The position numbers were made by a program, and so were the translations under genes. From Closterium sp. NIES-65 (taxonomy: Eukaryota > Streptophyta > Zygnematophyceae > Desmidiales > Closteriaceae): 64,000 nucleotides of DNA. The stretch spans positions 229,297 to 293,296 of the forward strand of contig CANXME010002313.1 in assembly GCA_948144175.1 (NCBI GenBank), written 5' to 3'. Below, piece by piece: positions 11,201 through 20,067 of this stretch. The notes under the pieces were generated by a model. It was not told where the DNA came from. It did not search any database and saw nothing but the letters and a program-made list of their open reading frames with translations. The first letter of the stretch is position 1; the number at the start of each line of letters is the position of its first letter.

Positions 11201-12848
11201 CGATGAGGAGAGTGACTACGAGGAGTGTGCCTTCGCGTTCTTCTCTCCGGTGGAGATGCCGGGAGAACCAGCAACTCTCAAGGAGGCTTTGGAGAGTAGT
11301 GATGCTGAGGAGTGGAAGAAGGCTTTGGAGAGTGAGCTGAAGAGCATCGAGGAGAATGACACGTTTGAATTGGTGGAGCTACCGGAGGGGCGTACGGCGA
11401 TAACGTCCAAGTGGCTCTTCAAAATCAAGTCGGATGCTGACGGCAAGATCGAGCGTTACAAGTCTAGGCTTGTAGCCAAGGGGTACCAGCAGAAGGAGAA
11501 GGTGGACTTCAAGGAGCTGTTTGCCCCTGTGGTGAAGCCGACGACGCTGCGAACCCTATTCGCGGGAGCCGCCATCAAAGGATGGGTGGTGAAGCAAATG
11601 GACATTGTGACGGCATTCCTTAACGGCATCCTTGAGGAGGAGATTTTTATGGCACAGCCAGAGGGGTTTGATGATGGTAGTGGCAGAGTGTGGAAGCTGA
11701 AGAAGGCCCTCTATGGGCTGAAGCAGGCCCCTAGGCAATGGTACATGAAGCTGCGCGAAGTGTTGGAGGAGATCGGCTTCACTCCCTCAACGGCCGATCA
11801 CTCCTTGTTCATGCTTAGCGAGGGGGAGCAGAGGAGCTTCATGGTGGTTTATGTGGATGACATTCTCATATTCTCACCCTCCTCTGACCTTGTGAAGGAG
11901 GTGATGCTGAAGCTGCATGACAAGTTCAAGTGCAAGTCCCTTGGTGACGTGAACTTCTACCTTGGGCTCCACATCGAACGAGACGTGGAGAAGCGGAGCA
12001 TGCGAGTGCACCAACGGAAGTACCTGGAGGCGTTGGCTGCCAACTTCGGCCAGAGTGAAGGTCATGTGGCTACTCCCTTTCCCTCTGGGTTCAAGTGTGT
12101 GAAGGGGCCAGAGGAGGAGAGCGTTGGAGAAGAGGAGAGGCGCCGATTTCACTCGTTGGTGGGCAGCCTCATGTATGCGGCGGTAAACACCCGACCGGAC
12201 GTTGCGTTTGCTACCGGGCAGCTGGCTAGGGTTGTGCAATGCCCTAATGAGGAGCAGGTAGCAGCTGGAATGAGGGTGTCCAAGTATCTTGGCCAAACAG
12301 CGACCGTTGGGCTGCAATACTCGGCGACGGCACAAAGGCGCCAAAAGGGCGCGGATGGTGTTGAACCCGGGCGTTTGTTCCTCACCGCCTACTCGGATGC
12401 TTCATATGCATCAGAACCAGAGGACATGACAAGTGTGGGAGGCTTCATATGCTGTGTTGGTGGAGGCCCAACTGCTTGGGAGAGCAAGAAGCAGGTTGAC
12501 CAAGCTTTGAGCTCGGTGGAGTCCGAATACATGGCACTCTTCCGTGCCGTACGGGAGATTGTGTGGCAGCGGCGTTTGTTGGCTGAATTGGGGGAGGAGC
12601 AGCAAGGACCTACCCCACTGTATTGTGACAGCCAGGGTGCCATTGCTCTTGCTAAGAACCCTGTGTTGCATGGACTCACGAAGCACATGAGGGTGAAGTG
12701 GCATTGGACGAGGAGCATGGTAACCGCGGGTGAAGTTGAGTTGCGCTACGTGAAGACCACGGGGCAGCCGGCTGACATGATGACCAAGAGGCTGGTGGAG
12801 CAGCAGCATTGGAAGTGTTGCAAGCTGGCTGGGATGGCTCTGAACTGA
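8265..12848 (+). CDS. Copia gag-pol polyprotein, copy 1
   Basis: A long open frame of 1527 codons in the sense direction of the LTRs. Visible parts in order: a gag region (about residues 1-165); an RG/GG-rich stretch (about 170-285) that contains a CCHC zinc knuckle of CX2CX4HX4C form near 230-245 (CHYCHKSGHMWRDC); an aspartic protease with DSGAT near 336; a GAG-pre-integrase HHCC-like segment near 550-605 (LHRRMGH, CPTCMQAK); an integrase core near 612-780 (VMDVVG, RTDRGGEF, GIAERANR); reverse transcriptase near 1030-1275 with YVDDIL near 1195; and RNase H near 1375-1500 (YSDASYAS, ESEYMA, CDSQGA). Integrase before reverse transcriptase is the copia order. Gag and pol share one frame, as in many plant copia elements. 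It differs from the second copy at about five residues. Confidence 0.95.
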   Translation: MENIFDHYDLLEVMEGTEKRPENDPEKSPWVRKSAQGYLLLGQALGSSQIRHIKPFQREPEKGPKAWAALKGVHAPGTAAVAVVLERQMATLRIEEDEAVEEGVQKFFDLLTRLEGADLNYSELQKKTKLLALLPESWSSLIINLNRDLPRLSLEDVKRAILQEDFRRRELASADGAGAASIGRGYGRGRGRGRGGGRFGGSNFGGGRGSGGYGSDEKNYGRGRGRFDGECHYCHKSGHMWRDCYKLPDGWTPAQGQEGRGAGGGRGRGRGGRGGRGGGAANMKSGDNDKDPSDDRYPGLFYFVSTQVPAGPEKDEGFEEPAAVGKVTLHPLDYWVIDSGATYSMTPRPDLLTELEPSPVKHVTSALGQRAEVKGMGKAMFKGADGKMVGLKNVLWVPSLAANLISVRRLAKAGMDTNSKGAKTYTARLGDRILWDLHEDRDVYNEMWQIPVVPMPKERQVAASVSTKGGAVGSGDCADGRAKEKESKKCNLGGTSKFSEPKESGAATKEQQKGEENPEATAEEDYGESMWGAIASAAFSNPTSATGECDWLTLHRRMGHVALPILQQLVKNEMVAGIRVKGEPDEVLGCPTCMQAKFTRFPFSSSEATAKAPLDEVVMDVVGPLKLGAAGAEYFLTIVDVYTRMTWVYVLAKKSNVAETLKADWFPMVERQQDRLVKSIRTDRGGEFLSKEFGLWLKKNGIRHSLTMPYSPAMNGIAERANRTITEAARGLLIEAGLPDYFWPDAVRSACVAKNRALTHVGADKWVPYVEWLGRKPKVDMLRVFGCMCMALVPKHLWHNKLGAKAVWAVHLGMAQNSKGWLLWDPFTKKFLVSRDCKFMENFMYKDWKAENEAKIGVRFGEVKSSGLEHVELPLELSSGSTTTRQSSLVKGGGEATEAEEEEEEVQQVSERAPSLPSRTTSAPRNRATPQQRQGLQVAAVEEEGRGKRRVQPPNRLTYDALGKQGKTALAGAAMMVGDDEESDYEECAFAFFSPVEMPGEPATLKEALESSDAEEWKKALESELKSIEENDTFELVELPEGRTAITSKWLFKIKSDADGKIERYKSRLVAKGYQQKEKVDFKELFAPVVKPTTLRTLFAGAAIKGWVVKQMDIVTAFLNGILEEEIFMAQPEGFDDGSGRVWKLKKALYGLKQAPRQWYMKLREVLEEIGFTPSTADHSLFMLSEGEQRSFMVVYVDDILIFSPSSDLVKEVMLKLHDKFKCKSLGDVNFYLGLHIERDVEKRSMRVHQRKYLEALAANFGQSEGHVATPFPSGFKCVKGPEEESVGEEERRRFHSLVGSLMYAAVNTRPDVAFATGQLARVVQCPNEEQVAAGMRVSKYLGQTATVGLQYSATAQRRQKGADGVEPGRLFLTAYSDASYASEPEDMTSVGGFICCVGGGPTAWESKKQVDQALSSVESEYMALFRAVREIVWQRRLLAELGEEQQGPTPLYCDSQGAIALAKNPVLHGLTKHMRVKWHWTRSMVTAGEVELRYVKTTGQPADMMTKRLVEQQHWKCCKLAGMALN

Positions 12849-12878
12849 CAGAGCAACACATCCTAAGGCCAACAATCC

Positions 12879-12887
12879 GAGGGGGAG
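12879..12887 (+). other. Polypurine tract, copy 1
   Basis: GAGGGGGAG lies two bases before the start of LTR 2 and 31 bp after the gag-pol stop. This is the standard plus-strand priming site of LTR elements, and it confirms the LTR 5' boundary at 12890. Confidence 0.88.
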
Positions 12888-12889
12888 TT

Positions 12890-13719
12890 TGTTGGTGCAA
12901 CCCTATGGTTTGCACTCGGCTTGTTGTCCGTGTGCGTGCATGTGTGTGTGTCTATGGAATGGTATGAGGGCATGGGATAATATATATTTAATGCTTATAA
13001 TTGTGTGTGAATGTTGAGTCATGATGTCGAGTGTATGTGTCGAGTCAATAGCGAGCTATCGCTAGACGCGTGTTACGCGGTCGTTTGTGTCTCGCGCGCG
13101 GTTTCTATTTTGTCGTGCGCGGTTTCTCTTTTGTCCTGTGTCGAACGTTCGGTGTGTCGCAGGTGTGTGCAGCAGACCCATCAAGAACTCAAGGATGAGT
13201 TTGTGATGAAGAGCCGAGCCTTGGTGTCAATCCACAAGTGATTTCAAAGCTCGCCAAAAGGGTACACCTCAAGATATTGAAGATAGTTACATTACTTTGT
13301 GTAGTGTAACATTTCACTTGGTGTAGGCCCTAGTGAAGGGTAGTTTCGAGACCCTTCGTGGTTGGGGACAGTGTGGCACTGTTCCACATCACTGTACCTC
13401 GGCTCTTGGGGTTTGTAGGAGCTGGGGGTCATTCCCAACTCGTAACTCTTCCTAACTCTTCCTATCTTGTGTTCTAAGACCATAGTGGCTGCCATAGTGC
13501 CGTTCGTTCAAACCAACCCTGTGTCGTCAATACTTGGTCAAATCGTGCGATCTAAATTGCCTATTGTAGGCGACAATAAGGCGCTCCAGATCCAAGTTGA
13601 ATCAAGTCATTTGGAGCTGTGACCAAAACGCTATGAACGTTTGAAGCCGCTGTGCAGAAATCCGACTGTGCACTCTATCTTTCGTTTTAGGCACATTGGA
13701 GCCTACTGTGATTATAACA
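12890..13719 (+). repeat. Copia LTR 2 (shared middle LTR)
   Basis: An 830-bp LTR serving as 3' LTR of the first internal region and 5' LTR of the second. It has the same TGTT...AACA termini, TATA-like stretch (12977-12991) and 21-bp tandem pair as LTR 1. By eye it differs from LTR 1 at about three positions and from LTR 3 at about six. Confidence 0.95.
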
Positions 13720-13721
13720 AG

Positions 13722-13733
13722 TGGTATCAGAGC
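13722..13733 (+). other. Primer-binding site, copy 2
   Basis: TGGTATCAGAGC again starts two bases after the LTR end, exactly 5675 bp downstream of the first. The middle LTR is therefore followed by a complete start of an internal region rather than by satellite DNA. Confidence 0.9.
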
Positions 13734-13939
13734 CCCTCGGAGCATTTTCGACAATGGCTGGACCTGAGGAAAGGGGTGGCAGAGGTGCTGGTGGCAGAGG
13801 AGAAGCCCAAGCTCAAGGCCAACCCCGTGACTCAGCCATGGTGCCCGTGCAACCAAGTGTTGGCCCATCTAGGGATGAGCCTAGAGTGTTTGGCCTTGAC
13901 AAGTTCAATGGTGACAACTTTGCTGAGTGATCCTTCAGA

Positions 13940-16900
13940 ATGGAGAACATATTTGACCACTATGACCTGCTGGAGGTGATGGAAGGAACGGAGAAGCGTC
14001 CCGAGAACGACCCGGAGAAGAGCCCGTGGGTGCGGAAGAGCGCACAAGGCTACCTCCTACTTGGGCAAGCGTTGGGGAGCAGCCAAATCCGTCACATCAA
14101 GCCCTTCCAGCGTGAACCAGAGAAGGGACCAAAAGCATGGGCTGCTCTCAAGGGTGTACACGCTCCTGGAACAGCGGCAGTAGCTGTGGTGTTGGAACGG
14201 CAAATGGCGACGTTACGAATTGAAGAGGATGAAGCGGTTGAAGAAGGGGTGCAGAAATTCTTCGACTTGTTGACGCGGCTTGAGGGAGCTGATTTGAACT
14301 ATAGTGAGCTCCAAAAGAAGACCAAGTTGCTGGCCCTACTCCCGGAGTCATGGTCCTCGCTCATCATCAACCTTAATCGTGACTTGCCCCGCCTCTCGCT
14401 TGAAGACGTGAAGCGAGCTATCCTTCAAGAGGATTTCCGCCGCCGTGAATTGGCGAGTGCGGATGGCGCTGGGGCAGCGAGCATCGGCCGTGGATATGGT
14501 CGAGGAAGAGGCAGAGGACGAGGGGGAGGAAGGTTTGGTGGCAGCAACTTCGGCGGAGGCCGTGGGAGTGGCGGTTACGGCAGCGACGAGAAGAACTACG
14601 GACGCGGTCGCGGCCGATTCGACGGCGAGTGTCACTATTGCCACAAGAGCGGACACATGTGGCGCGACTGCTACAAACTCCCTGATGGCTGGACCCCTGC
14701 TCAAGGCCAAGAGGGTAGAGGAGCAGGAGGAGGGAGAGGAAGAGGCCGTGGAGGCCGTGGCGGTCGCGGTGGCGGAGCTGCAAACATGAAGAGCGGAGAC
14801 AACGACAAGGACCCGAGCGATGATCGATACCCGGGTCTATTCTACTTCGTGTCGACGCAAGTACCGGCTGGTCCAGAGAAGGATGAAGGCTTTGAGGAGC
14901 CAGCAGCTGTGGGGAAGGTGACCCTACACCCCCTGGACTATTGGGTGATTGATAGTGGCGCTACCTATAGCATGACACCTCGCCCGGACTTGCTCACCGA
15001 ACTCGAGCCGTCACCGGTGAAGCATGTCACATCGGCTTTGGGGCAGCGAGCAGAGGTGAAAGGCATGGGGAAGGCCATGTTCAAGGGTGCTGATGGGAAG
15101 ATGGTGGGCCTCAAGAACGTGCTTTGGGTGCCCAGCCTTGCTGCAAACCTGATTTCCGTGCGGCGGTTGGCAAAGGCCGGCATGGACACTAACTCGAAGG
15201 GAGCCAAGACCTACACCGCAAGGCTTGGCGATCGGATTCTTTGGGACCTTCATGAGGACAGAGATGTCTACAACGAGATGTGGCAGATCCCTGTGGTCCC
15301 AATGCCTAAGGAGAGGCAAGTGGCAGCAAGCGTCAGCACTAAAGGTGGAGCGGTTGGTAGCGGCGATTGCGCGGACGGTCGCGCTAAGGAGAAGGAGTCC
15401 AAGAAGTGCAATCTTGGAGGGACCAGCAAGTTCAGTGAACCTAAGGAGAGTGGTGCAGCAACCAAGGAGCAGCAAAAGGGTGAGGAGAACCCCGAGGCAA
15501 CAGCGGAGGAGGACTACGGAGAGAGTATGTGGGGCGCTATTGCGAGCGCGGCATTCTCCAATCCAACTTCGGCTACGGGGGAGTGTGATTGGCTCACCTT
15601 GCATCGGCGCATGGGGCATGTGGCCCTGCCCATCTTGCAGCAGCTAGTGAAGAATGAGATGGTTGCTGGCATACGTGTGAAGGGGGAGCCCGATGAGGTA
15701 CTTGGCTGCCCGACGTGCATGCAAGCCAAGTTCACCCGTTTCCCATTCTCTAGTTCGGAGGCAACGGCTAAGGCACCACTTGATGAGGTGGTGATGGACG
15801 TGGTGGGCCCCCTGAAGCTTGGAGCTGCTGGAGCTGAGTACTTCCTCACTATTGTTGACGTCTACACCCGTATGACTTGGGTGTACGTGCTGGCCAAGAA
15901 GAGCAACGTGGCTGAAACGTTGAAGGCGGATTGGTTCCCGATGGTGGAGCGGCAACAAGACCGTCTAGTCAAGTCAATCCGCACCGATCGAGGGGGAGAG
16001 TTCCTGAGCAAGGAGTTTGGGTTGTGGCTGAAGAAGAATGGTATTCGACACTCCCTCACCATGCCATACTCCCCTGCAATGAACGGCATCGCTGAGCGAG
16101 CGAACCGCACAATCACGGAGGCGGCACGCGGGTTGCTCATTGAAGCCGGGCTACCCGACTATTTCTGGCCTGATGCGGTGCGGAGCGCATGTGTGGCCAA
16201 GAACAGAGCCTTGACTCATGTGGGAGCAGACAAATGGGTGCCCTATGTGGAGTGGCTAGGAAGGAAGCCAAAGGTGGATATGCTTCGGGTGTTCGGGTGC
16301 ATGTGCATGGCGCTTGTGCCTAAGCATCTTTGGCACAACAAGCTTGGTGCCAAGGCGGTGTGGGCCGTGCACTTGGGCATGGCTCAAAACAGCAAGGGAT
16401 GGCTTCTTTGGGACCCATTCACCAAGAAGTTCTTGGTGAGCAGGGACTGCAAGTTCATGGAGAACTTCATGTACAAGGATTGGAAGGCGGAGAATGAGGC
16501 GAAGATAGGCGTGCGGTTTGGGGAGGTGAAGAGTTCCGGTTTGGAGCATGTGGAGCTGCCTTTGGAGCTGAGCAGCGGCAGCACAACCACGAGGCAATCC
16601 TCCCTTGTGAAAGGGGGAGAGGAGGCCACTGAGGCAGAGGAAGAAGAGGAGGAGGTGCAGCAAGTGAGTGAGCGTGCACCGTCACTCCCTTCCCGTACCA
16701 CGAGTGCTCCACGGAATCGAGCCACACCGCAGCAACGCCAAGGCCTTCAAGTCGCTGCAGCTGAGGAGGAAGGAAGGGGGAAGAGGAGAGTTCAACCCCC
16801 TAATAGGCTGACCTATGATGCACTTGGAAAGCAAGGCAAGACAGCCCTGGCCGGAGCGGCAATGATGGTCGGAGACGATGAGGAGAGTGACTACGAGGAG

Positions 16901-18523
16901 TGTGCCTTCGCGTTCTTCTCTCCGGTGGAGATGCCGGGAGAACCAGCAACTCTCAAGGAGGCTTTGGAGAGTAGTGATGCTGAGGAGTGGAAGAAGGCTT
17001 TGGAGAGTGAGCTGAAGAGCATCGAGGAGAATGACACGTTTGAATTGGTGGAGCTACCGGAGGGGCGTACGGCGATAACGTCCAAGTGGCTCTTCAAAAT
17101 CAAGTCGGATGCTGACGGCAAGATCGAGCGTTACAAGTCTAGGCTTGTAGCCAAGGGGTACCAGCAGAAGGAGAAGGTGGACTTCAAGGAGCTGTTTGCC
17201 CCTGTGGTGAAGCCGACGACGCTGCGAACCCTATTCGCGGGAGCCGCCATCAAAGGATGGGTGGTGAAGCAAATGGACATTGTGACGGCATTCCTTAACG
17301 GCATCCTTGAGGAGGAGATTTTTATGGCACAGCCAGAGGGGTTTGATGATGGTAGTGGCAGAGTGTGGAAGCTGAAGAAGGCCCTCTATGGGCTGAAGCA
17401 GGCCCCTAGGCAATGGTACATGAAGCTGCGCGAAGTGTTGGAGGAGATCGGCTTCACTCCCTCAACGGCCGATCACTCCTTGTTCATGCTTGGCGAGGGG
17501 GAGCAGAGGAGCTTCATGGTGGTTTATGTGGATGACATTCTCATATTCTCACCCTCCTCTGACCTTGTGAAGGAGGTGATGCTGAAGCTGCATGACAAGT
17601 TCAAGTGCAAGTCCCTTGGTGACGTGAACTTCTACCTTGGGCTCCACATCGAACGAGACGTGGAGAAGCGGAGCATGCGAGTGCACCAACGGAAGTACCT
17701 GGAGGCGTTGGCTGCCAACTTCGGCCAGAGTGAAGGTCATGTGGCTACTCCCTTTCCCTCTGGGTTCAAGTGTGTGAAGGGGCCAGAGGAGGAGAGCGTT
17801 GGAGAAGAGGAGAGGCGCCGATTTCACTCGTTGGTGGGCAGCCTCATGTATGCGGCCGTAAACACCCGACCGGACGTTGCGTTTGCTACCGGGCAGCTGG
17901 CTAGGGTTGTGCAATGCCCTAATGAGGAGCAGGTAGCAGCTGGAATGAGGGTGTCCAAGTATCTTGGCCAAACAGCGACCGTTGGGCTGCAATACTCGGC
18001 GGCGGCACAAAGGCGCCAAAAGGGCGCGGATGGTGTTGAACCCGGGCGTTTGTTCCTCACCGCCTACTCGGATGCTTCATATGCATCAGAACCAGAGGAC
18101 ATGACAAGTGTGGGAGGCTTCATATGCTGTGTTGGTGGAGGCCCAACTGCTTGGGAGAGCAAGAAGCAGGTTGACCAAGCTTTGAGCTCGGTGGAGTCCG
18201 AATACATGGCACTCTTCCGTGCCGTACGGGAGATTGTGTGGCAGCGGCGTTTGTTGGCTGAATTGGGGGAGGAGCAGCAAGGACCTACCCCACTGTATTG
18301 TGACAGCCAGGGTGCCATTGCTCTTGCTAAGAACCCTGTGTTGCATGGACTCACGAAGCACATGAGGGTGAAGTGGCATTGGACGAGGAGCATGGTAACC
18401 GCGGGTGAAGTTGAGTTGCGCTACGTGAAGACCACGGGGCAGCCGGCTGACAAGATGACCAAGAGGCTGGTGGAGCAGCAGCATTGGAAGTGTTGCAAGC
18501 TGGCTGGGATGGCTCTGAACTGA
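13940..18523 (+). CDS. Copia gag-pol polyprotein, copy 2
   Basis: A second 1527-codon frame with the same domain order as copy 1: gag, zinc knuckle in an RG-rich stretch, DSGAT protease, GAG-pre-integrase, integrase, YVDD reverse transcriptase and RNase H. About five residue differences from copy 1 were seen, mostly in the acidic linker between integrase and reverse transcriptase and near the C-terminal end. Such closeness suits a recent common origin of the two internal regions, or gene conversion between them. Confidence 0.95.
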   Translation: MENIFDHYDLLEVMEGTEKRPENDPEKSPWVRKSAQGYLLLGQALGSSQIRHIKPFQREPEKGPKAWAALKGVHAPGTAAVAVVLERQMATLRIEEDEAVEEGVQKFFDLLTRLEGADLNYSELQKKTKLLALLPESWSSLIINLNRDLPRLSLEDVKRAILQEDFRRRELASADGAGAASIGRGYGRGRGRGRGGGRFGGSNFGGGRGSGGYGSDEKNYGRGRGRFDGECHYCHKSGHMWRDCYKLPDGWTPAQGQEGRGAGGGRGRGRGGRGGRGGGAANMKSGDNDKDPSDDRYPGLFYFVSTQVPAGPEKDEGFEEPAAVGKVTLHPLDYWVIDSGATYSMTPRPDLLTELEPSPVKHVTSALGQRAEVKGMGKAMFKGADGKMVGLKNVLWVPSLAANLISVRRLAKAGMDTNSKGAKTYTARLGDRILWDLHEDRDVYNEMWQIPVVPMPKERQVAASVSTKGGAVGSGDCADGRAKEKESKKCNLGGTSKFSEPKESGAATKEQQKGEENPEATAEEDYGESMWGAIASAAFSNPTSATGECDWLTLHRRMGHVALPILQQLVKNEMVAGIRVKGEPDEVLGCPTCMQAKFTRFPFSSSEATAKAPLDEVVMDVVGPLKLGAAGAEYFLTIVDVYTRMTWVYVLAKKSNVAETLKADWFPMVERQQDRLVKSIRTDRGGEFLSKEFGLWLKKNGIRHSLTMPYSPAMNGIAERANRTITEAARGLLIEAGLPDYFWPDAVRSACVAKNRALTHVGADKWVPYVEWLGRKPKVDMLRVFGCMCMALVPKHLWHNKLGAKAVWAVHLGMAQNSKGWLLWDPFTKKFLVSRDCKFMENFMYKDWKAENEAKIGVRFGEVKSSGLEHVELPLELSSGSTTTRQSSLVKGGEEATEAEEEEEEVQQVSERAPSLPSRTTSAPRNRATPQQRQGLQVAAAEEEGRGKRRVQPPNRLTYDALGKQGKTALAGAAMMVGDDEESDYEECAFAFFSPVEMPGEPATLKEALESSDAEEWKKALESELKSIEENDTFELVELPEGRTAITSKWLFKIKSDADGKIERYKSRLVAKGYQQKEKVDFKELFAPVVKPTTLRTLFAGAAIKGWVVKQMDIVTAFLNGILEEEIFMAQPEGFDDGSGRVWKLKKALYGLKQAPRQWYMKLREVLEEIGFTPSTADHSLFMLGEGEQRSFMVVYVDDILIFSPSSDLVKEVMLKLHDKFKCKSLGDVNFYLGLHIERDVEKRSMRVHQRKYLEALAANFGQSEGHVATPFPSGFKCVKGPEEESVGEEERRRFHSLVGSLMYAAVNTRPDVAFATGQLARVVQCPNEEQVAAGMRVSKYLGQTATVGLQYSAAAQRRQKGADGVEPGRLFLTAYSDASYASEPEDMTSVGGFICCVGGGPTAWESKKQVDQALSSVESEYMALFRAVREIVWQRRLLAELGEEQQGPTPLYCDSQGAIALAKNPVLHGLTKHMRVKWHWTRSMVTAGEVELRYVKTTGQPADKMTKRLVEQQHWKCCKLAGMALN

Positions 18524-18553
18524 CAGAGCAACACATCCTAAGGCCAACAATCC

Positions 18554-18562
18554 GAGGGGGAG
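18554..18562 (+). other. Polypurine tract, copy 2
   Basis: GAGGGGGAG lies two bases before LTR 3 and is identical to the first copy. It fixes the start of the terminal LTR at 18565. Confidence 0.88.
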
Positions 18563-18564
18563 TT

Positions 18565-19394
18565 TGTTGGTGCAACCCTATGGTTTGCACTCGGCTTGTT
18601 GTCCGTGTGCGTGCATGTGTGTGTGTCTATGGAATGGTATGAGGGCATGGGATAATATATATTTAATGCTTATAATTGTGTGTGAATGTTGAGTCATGAT
18701 GTCGAGTGTATGTGTCGAGTCAATAGCGAGCTATCGCTAGACGCGTGTTACGCGGTCGTTTGTGTCTCGCGCGCGGTTTTTATTTTGTCGTGCGCGGTTT
18801 CTCTTTTGTCCTGTGTCGAACGTTCGGTGTGTCGCAGGTGTGTGCAGCAGACCCATCAAGAACTCAAGGATGAGTTTGTGATGAAGAGCCGAGCCTTGGT
18901 GTCAATCCACAAGTGATTTCAAAGCTCGCCAAAAGGGTACACCTCAAGATATTGAAGATAGTTACATTACTTTGTGTAGTGTAACATTTCACTTGGTGTA
19001 GGCCCTAGTGAAGGGTAGTTTCGAGACCCTTCGTGGTTGGGGACAGTGTGGCACTGTTCCACATCACTGTACCTCGGCTCTTGGGGTTTGTAGGAGCTGG
19101 GAGTCATTCCCAACTCGTAACTCTTCCTAACTCTTCCTATCTTGTGTTCTAAGACCATAGTGGCTGCCATAGTGCCGTTCGTTCAAACCAACCCTGTGTC
19201 GTCAATACTTGGTCAAATTGTGCGATCTAAATTGCCTATTGTAGGCGACAATAAGGCGCTCGAGATCCAAGTTGAATCAAGTCATTTGGAGCGGTGACCA
19301 AAACGCTATGAACGTTTGAAGCCGCTGTGCAGAAATCCGACTGTGCACTCTATCTTTCGTTTTAGGCACATTGGAGCCTACTGTGACTATAACA
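18565..19394 (+). repeat. Copia LTR 3 (3' LTR)
   Basis: An 830-bp terminal LTR ending CTATAACA, followed directly by GCAAG and then satellite A. By eye it differs from LTR 1 at about five positions, under 1 percent, indicating a recent insertion. The TATA-like stretch is at 18652-18666. Confidence 0.95.
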
Positions 19395-19399
19395 GCAAG
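19395..19399 (+). repeat. Candidate target-site duplication, right (GCAAG)
   Basis: GCAAG directly follows the third LTR and matches 7210-7214. Because every satellite A monomer contains GCAAG, this supports but does not prove that both ends come from one integration. Confidence 0.6.
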
Positions 19400-20067
19400 G
19401 TCCTCGACCAGGCAAGCTCCTCGACCAGGCAAGCTCGTGGACCACGCATGCTCCTGAACCAGGCAAGCTTCTGGACCAGGCAAGCTCGTGGACCACGCAA
19501 GCTCTTGGACCAAGCAAGCTCTTAGACCAGGCAAGCTCCTAGACCAGGCAAGCTCGTGGTCCACGCAAGCTCCTGGACCAGGCAAGCTCGTGGACCAGGC
19601 AAGCTTCTAGACCAGGCAAGCTGCTTGATCAGGCAAGCTCGTGAACCAGGCAAGCTCGTGGACCAGGCAAGCTCGTGGACCAGGCAAGCTTGTGGACCAG
19701 GCAAGCTCGTGGACCAAGCAAGCTCCTGGACCAGGCAAGCTCCTGGACCAGGCAAGCTACTGGACTAGGCAAGCTCCTATACCAGGCAAGAACCTAGACC
19801 ACGCAAGCTCCTGGACCAGGCAAACTCGTGGATCAGGCAAGCGCCTGGACAAGGCAAGCTCCTCAACCTGGCAAGCTCCTGGACAAGGCAAGTTCTTGGA
19901 CCAAGCAAGCTCTTGGACAAGGCAAGCTCCTGGACCAGGCTCGCTCCTAGAACAGGCAAGCTCCTGGACCAGGCAAGCTCCTAGACCGGGCAAGCTCATG
20001 GACCAGGCAAGCTCCTGGACCAGGCACGCTCCTGGACCAGGCAAGCTCTTAGACAAGGCAAGCTCTT
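19395..20067 (+). repeat. Satellite A array, right part after the copia insertion
   Basis: About 40 further 17-bp satellite A monomers in the same orientation as the left part. Variant order matches 5476-6110 (for example GGTCCTC, then CATGCTCCTGAACC, AAGCTTCTGG, the GCAAGCTACTGGACTAGG unit and the CCTATACC unit), without the internal 459-bp duplication. It ends abruptly at GCAAGCTCTT, where satellite B starts. Confidence 0.95.

Larger units (their letters stand above)
7215..19394 (+). mobile_element. Ty1/copia composite: LTR-internal-LTR-internal-LTR
   Basis: A Ty1/copia (Pseudoviridae-type) retrotransposon in tandem form, 12,180 bp, sitting in satellite A. Three 830-bp LTRs (7215-8044, 12890-13719, 18565-19394) alternate with two 4845-bp internal regions; every feature of the second copy lies exactly 5675 bp after its counterpart in the first. 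Each internal region has a tRNA-iMet-type primer-binding site, one long gag-pol frame and a polypurine tract. The middle LTR is shared, as expected from recombination between LTRs of two copies or from integration of a tandem DNA form. By eye the LTRs differ pairwise at only about three to six positions, so the element is young. Each unit looks nearly whole, with about one break per copy. Confidence 0.95.
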
